Source: Firmicutes bacterium CAG:341
GTDB lineage: Bacteria; Bacillota; Clostridia; Oscillospirales; Acutalibacteraceae
NCBI GenBank assembly: GCA_000434995.1
Contig: FR895300.1
Span: 1 to 8,158 of the forward strand
DNA length: 8,158 nucleotides
Reading direction: 5' to 3'
The notes under the pieces are model-generated. The model ran no database searches and was not told the origin of the DNA. It saw nothing but the letters and a program-made list of their open reading frames with translations. Position 1 is the stretch's first letter; the number at the start of each line of letters is the position of its first letter. The position numbers were made by a program, and so were the translations under genes. Shown in pieces: positions 5,697 through 8,158 of this stretch.

Positions 5697-6527
5697 ATGG
5701 AAATTCGCACTGATTTAGCGGTTGAATCATATGAAAACGGCGGCAAAACTCTTATTGACGGTGTTAAGGTTGAAGAAAATGAAAATGTAACCGTTGTGTC
5801 TGTACTTAATAATAACGGAGCGGCGGCACTCGGTAAACCCATTGGCAAATACATTACTTATTGTGCCGACACTTCGCTTGATGATACACAGATTTTTGAC
5901 GGCAGGCTTGATGATTTATCAAAAATATTATCCTCCCTTTTACCCTCGGGCGTTAACAGCGTTCTTGTAGCCGGGCTTGGTAATAGCGATATTACGGCAG
6001 ATGCACTCGGCCCAAAGGCAGTTAATTATGTTCTTGCTACCCGCCATATTATAAATGATTTAAGTGAAAATAATGATTACTTTTCTCAATTTTTTAATGT
6101 ATCATCTATTTCAACCGGTGTGCTTGGTGATACGGGGATTGAATCTGCCGAAATCATAAAAGGTGTGGCAAATCAAATAAGTCCCGATTGCGTAATAGTA
6201 GTTGATGCACTTTCGGCTTCATCTTCTTCCCGCTTGGGTACTACCGTTCAGCTTTCGGATGTCGGCATTGCTCCAGGTTCGGGTGTCGGAAATCACAGAT
6301 ATGAAATATCAAAGCAAACCTTGGGTGTTCCTGTTATTTCAATCGGTATACCCACTGTTGTATCAACTTCCGTAATTTGCGGCAATGATGATTCATCTGC
6401 AATGTTTGTAACTCCCCGTGAAATTGACAGAATAATTGAGCATGGCGCAAAGCTTATCGGTATGACTGTAAATATGTGCCTTCAAAAAAATATTGACGCA
6501 AAAGATTTATTTTCTTTGGTCGGGTGA
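5697..6527 (+). CDS. gpr: Germination protease (GPR endopeptidase)
   Basis: Aspartic-type endopeptidase that degrades small acid-soluble spore proteins at germination; it is made in the forespore as a zymogen. Recognised by RTDLAVE at the N-terminus, VAGLGNSDITADALGP (91-106, with D102), TRHI, STGVLGDTGIES (139-150), VIVVDALSASS (166-176, with D170) and APGSGVGNHRYEIS followed by GVPVISIGIPTVV (210-222). D102 and D170 sit where the family's two essential aspartates lie. ATG at 5697 is preferred over an in-frame GTG at 5688 because the AGGTGA ribosome binding site (5686-5691) overlaps that GTG and lies 5 nt before the ATG. The product is 276 residues, shorter than Bacillus GPR (about 370). Only three residues precede RTDLAVE, so the propeptide is very short. 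It is followed 63 bp later by spoIIP, the gene order known from Bacillus. Confidence 0.95.
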   Translation: MEIRTDLAVESYENGGKTLIDGVKVEENENVTVVSVLNNNGAAALGKPIGKYITYCADTSLDDTQIFDGRLDDLSKILSSLLPSGVNSVLVAGLGNSDITADALGPKAVNYVLATRHIINDLSENNDYFSQFFNVSSISTGVLGDTGIESAEIIKGVANQISPDCVIVVDALSASSSSRLGTTVQLSDVGIAPGSGVGNHRYEISKQTLGVPVISIGIPTVVSTSVICGNDDSSAMFVTPREIDRIIEHGAKLIGMTVNMCLQKNIDAKDLFSLVG

Positions 6528-6528
6528 T

Positions 6529-6555
6529 ATATTTCACTTTTTTTCGCCATATATA
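6529..6555 (+). promoter_or_regulatory. Weak sigma-E-like promoter before spoIIP
   Basis: In the 63-bp gpr-spoIIP gap, ATATT (6529-6533) and CATATATA (6548-6555) are 14 bp apart, echoing the sigma-E layout (ATATT and CATACAAT). spoIIP is known to be sigma-E dependent in Bacillus, so a separate mother-cell promoter would be expected here. The sequence is so AT-rich that chance is a serious alternative. Confidence 0.25.
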
Positions 6556-6590
6556 TTAGGTATAAAATAATATATATTATTGGTGAAGAT

Positions 6591-7715
6591 ATGAAAAAGG
6601 AAATATATACTTTGATAATTAAATCCGTATTGGCAATTTGTATAACTGCCGTTACGATAACCGTTTTGCCTAAAAGTTCTGTTATTGATAACACTAAATC
6701 AATTGATGTTTTTTCACCTGCACAAATTGTTTCTTCTATTAAAAATAAGCGCAGCAATAAAAACAGCACCACCAAAAAAACAACGAAAAGCAAAGAAAAT
6801 AATGAAAGCACCGTTTCCGAGCAGCAGGTTTCCTCCGATATAACTGCAGTCCCGTCTGACATTCAGGAGCTTATGGACAAAGCTCAAAAAAATTTATCTA
6901 AAGAAAAGAAAATCGGCAAAACTACCGAAGAAGCGTATTTCGGTGGAGGAACACTTGTTAAAAGCGGAAATATTGAACTTCAAAGCAAAATACCCGAAAA
7001 TTTTTATAAGGTGGATGCTGATAAATTACTTGAGCAAAAAGCAGATTTAAAAATTAAAGATGCTTCAAAACCAACCGTTTTGATTTATCACACGCATACT
7101 ACCGAATCATATTCACTTTTGGATGTTGGTTATTACACCGGCTCACTTGATACCCGTTCCAAAAAAGCTGATAGAAATATGGTGCGTGTAGGTGATGATT
7201 TGTGTAAATATCTTAATGATTTGGGTATAAACACAATTCACGATACAGAAATTCACGATGAAGATTATACCGGTGCGTATAAGCATTCACGCAAATCTGT
7301 TTTGAAATATCTTGAAAAATATCCTACGATTGATATTACTATTGATGTTCACCGTGACGATATAACATATCAAAACAAAACAAAGGTTAAGCCAACCGCA
7401 ACAATTGCGGGTAAAAAAGCGGCACGAATGATGATTATAGCCGGGGCGGAATACGGTTCTGTTGAAAATTATCCAACCTGGGAATATAATTTGCGTTTCG
7501 ATTTAGCTGTTCAAAATAAGGTTAATAATATGTATCCCTCGCTTATGCGCCCAATACTTTTTGCCGAGCGTAAATATAATATGGATGTAACCCATAATTC
7601 TTTTCTGCTTGAAATAGGAACTGATGCAAATACTCTTGATGAAGCAACATACTCGGCACGCTTGTTTGCCACTGCACTTGCCCAACTTTTAAAGGATGAT
7701 TATATTGAAAAATAA
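6591..7715 (+). CDS. spoIIP: Stage II sporulation protein P (engulfment peptidoglycan hydrolase)
   Basis: SpoIIP is a membrane-anchored, zinc-dependent amidase/endopeptidase that works with SpoIID and SpoIIM to thin and remodel septal peptidoglycan during engulfment. This 374-residue protein has an N-terminal membrane anchor (about 8-26), a low-complexity Lys/Asn/Ser/Thr linker (about 50-82), and a C-terminal catalytic domain (about 160-370). Motifs in the domain are LIYHTHTTES (164-173), DITIDVHRDD (248-257) and FLLEIGTDANTLDEA (338-352). The histidines of HTHTTES and DVHRD and the glutamate E341 are the likely metal-binding/catalytic residues by family analogy. The start ATG has GGTGA (6582-6586) only 4 nt before it, a short spacing. 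It lies downstream of gpr in the same direction and its last codons overlap the next small gene. It has no frameshift or missing block. Confidence 0.95.
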   Translation: MKKEIYTLIIKSVLAICITAVTITVLPKSSVIDNTKSIDVFSPAQIVSSIKNKRSNKNSTTKKTTKSKENNESTVSEQQVSSDITAVPSDIQELMDKAQKNLSKEKKIGKTTEEAYFGGGTLVKSGNIELQSKIPENFYKVDADKLLEQKADLKIKDASKPTVLIYHTHTTESYSLLDVGYYTGSLDTRSKKADRNMVRVGDDLCKYLNDLGINTIHDTEIHDEDYTGAYKHSRKSVLKYLEKYPTIDITIDVHRDDITYQNKTKVKPTATIAGKKAARMMIIAGAEYGSVENYPTWEYNLRFDLAVQNKVNNMYPSLMRPILFAERKYNMDVTHNSFLLEIGTDANTLDEATYSARLFATALAQLLKDDYIEK

Positions 7716-7941
7716 AATGAAGGTAGTTTTAATATTTATGATGTCGGCAGTTACATTAACTGTGGGAATATCGCTTGCTTATTACAATACTTGCTCTTTG
7801 GCATTTGATACCGAGCCGGTTATTGTTTCTGTTGATGATGATAATATTACTTTTTTGGATTTTTCTGTATCTCGTAAAGAATTAAAGAAAATAAAAAAGG
7901 ATATAGAAAACATTCTGCCTAAAGAATCAATAAATATGTAA
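7705..7941 (+). CDS. Small membrane-anchored protein of unknown function, third gene of the gpr-spoIIP operon
   Basis: I do not recognise this family. The best start is TTG at 7705, because AAAGG (7691-7695) sits 9 nt before it. An in-frame ATG at 7696 lies directly against that Shine-Dalgarno, and the ATG at 7717 is too far from it. From TTG the product is 78 residues and overlaps the spoIIP stop by 11 nt, which suggests translational coupling. The N-terminus (about 4-25 in this numbering) is one hydrophobic segment, either a signal anchor or an uncleaved signal. The rest is a short outer domain with acidic VSVDDDN and then a charged helix-like SRKELKKIKKDIENIL tail. With one transmembrane segment, a position after spoIIP and a shared terminator, a role in sporulation envelope biology is reasonable but unproven. 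Confidence 0.7.
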   Translation: MKNKMKVVLIFMMSAVTLTVGISLAYYNTCSLAFDTEPVIVSVDDDNITFLDFSVSRKELKKIKKDIENILPKESINM

Positions 7942-7955
7942 TTTGCTATACTATT

Positions 7956-7992
7956 ATAATAAGGGTAATTTAATTTGCCCTTATTATTTTTT
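7956..7992 (+). terminator. Intrinsic terminator of the gpr-spoIIP operon
   Basis: ATAATAAGGGTAA (7956-7968) pairs along 13 positions (one T-G wobble) with TTGCCCTTATTAT (7975-7987) around a 6-nt loop, followed by T7987-7992. It lies 15 bases after the stop codon of the small third gene. Confidence 0.9.
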
Positions 7993-8018
7993 GCCTAAAA
8001 GTCGGAGAAACTACATCA

Positions 8019-8047
8019 TTTAGTACATTATATATAATGTATATAAT
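8019..8047 (+). promoter_or_regulatory. Possible promoter with operator-like palindrome in its spacer
   Basis: TACATTATATATAATGTA (8024-8041) is a perfect 18-bp inverted repeat. It fills the spacer between TTTAGT (8019-8024; weak -35, 3 of 6) and a perfect TATAAT (8042-8047), 17 bp apart. A palindrome between -35 and -10 is a classic position for a repressor dimer site. The region is very AT-rich, so chance cannot be excluded. About 90 bases separate it from the possible gene start at 8139. Confidence 0.35.
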
Positions 8048-8138
8048 ATATATAGTGAACACGGTATTTTGCAGAAAATGGAACGCTTGGTAGGGTGTGA
8101 CAAAACCAGTTGACAAAGGAAGAAATAGGTGGTAATAT

Positions 8139-8158
8139 GTGAAAGTCGCAAGAAAAGA
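8139..8158 (+). CDS. Possible start of a gene running off the window (unknown product)
   Basis: GTG at 8139 is preceded by AGGTGG (8127-8132) at 6 nt and opens a frame reading M-K-V-A-R-K plus an incomplete codon (Glu or Asp) up to the window end. The ribosome binding site is among the better ones here. Seven codons are too few to name a product. A basic 'MKVxRK' opening is seen in several families, including some serine recombinases, but that is only a thought to test. Confidence 0.35.

Noticed and set aside
6482..6862. 126-residue minus-strand reading frame over the gpr/spoIIP junction
   Set aside because: It lies antisense to clearly identified spoIIP and gpr coding sequence, and its hydrophobic composition mirrors the Lys/Asn/Ser linker of SpoIIP.
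8078..8113. Eleven-codon ORF MERLVGCDKTS
   Set aside because: Very short, with no ribosome binding site before its ATG and no recognisable leader-peptide features.
8110..8138. TTGACA-17-TAATAT promoter match on the plus strand
   Set aside because: The -10 is only 4 of 6, and the predicted start would lie inside the frame begun at GTG 8139, while AGGTGG in its spacer is better explained as the ribosome binding site. It remains an alternative if that gene is not real.
8093..8158. Possible 5' end of a group II intron (GTGTGAC and a later GTGAAAGTC)
   Set aside because: The resemblance is limited to short motifs. A terminator-associated intron would be expected right after the T tract at 7992, about 100 bases earlier. 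No domain V or reverse transcriptase can be seen in the window.

Overview
The window looks like a chromosome segment from a low-GC, endospore-forming Gram-positive bacterium. An anaerobic Clostridia member, perhaps an Oscillospiraceae/Ruminococcaceae-type gut bacterium, fits best. The evidence is an adjacent gpr and spoIIP (spore germination protease and engulfment hydrolase), strong AAGGAG-type ribosome binding sites, AT-rich spacers with sigma-A-like promoters, and U-tailed hairpin terminators. The genus is inference; no rRNA or other taxonomic marker is present.

Layout. At the left edge, on the minus strand, is purA (adenylosuccinate synthetase) with a near-consensus promoter and a hairpin at the predicted 5' end of its mRNA. 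Next is an accessory-looking cassette (1393-5218). It holds a large secreted right-handed beta-helix protein on the minus strand, then, divergently on the plus strand, a signal-less GH28-family (polygalacturonase-like) protein and a small protein resembling the SecB export chaperone. The two arms start from back-to-back promoters whose -35 boxes overlap. A bidirectional terminator separates the cassette from rpsT (ribosomal protein S20, minus strand). Diverging from rpsT is a sporulation operon on the plus strand: gpr, spoIIP and an unrecognised 78-residue membrane-anchored protein that overlaps spoIIP. This operon ends in a strong terminator. The last 166 bases hold a perfect 18-bp palindrome inside a possible promoter and what may be the first seven codons of a gene running off the window.

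How the genes may work together. purA and rpsT are housekeeping. gpr (forespore) and spoIIP (mother cell/engulfment) are sporulation genes; a sigma-G/sigma-F-like promoter precedes gpr and a weak sigma-E-like one precedes spoIIP. The central cassette is the least ordinary part. A secreted beta-helix protein, a carbohydrate-active-enzyme-like beta-helix protein with altered active-site motifs, and a SecB-like chaperone share one control region, which suggests co-regulated export and carbohydrate handling. That functional link is inference. I see no CRISPR array, tRNA, rRNA, insertion sequence or known riboswitch.
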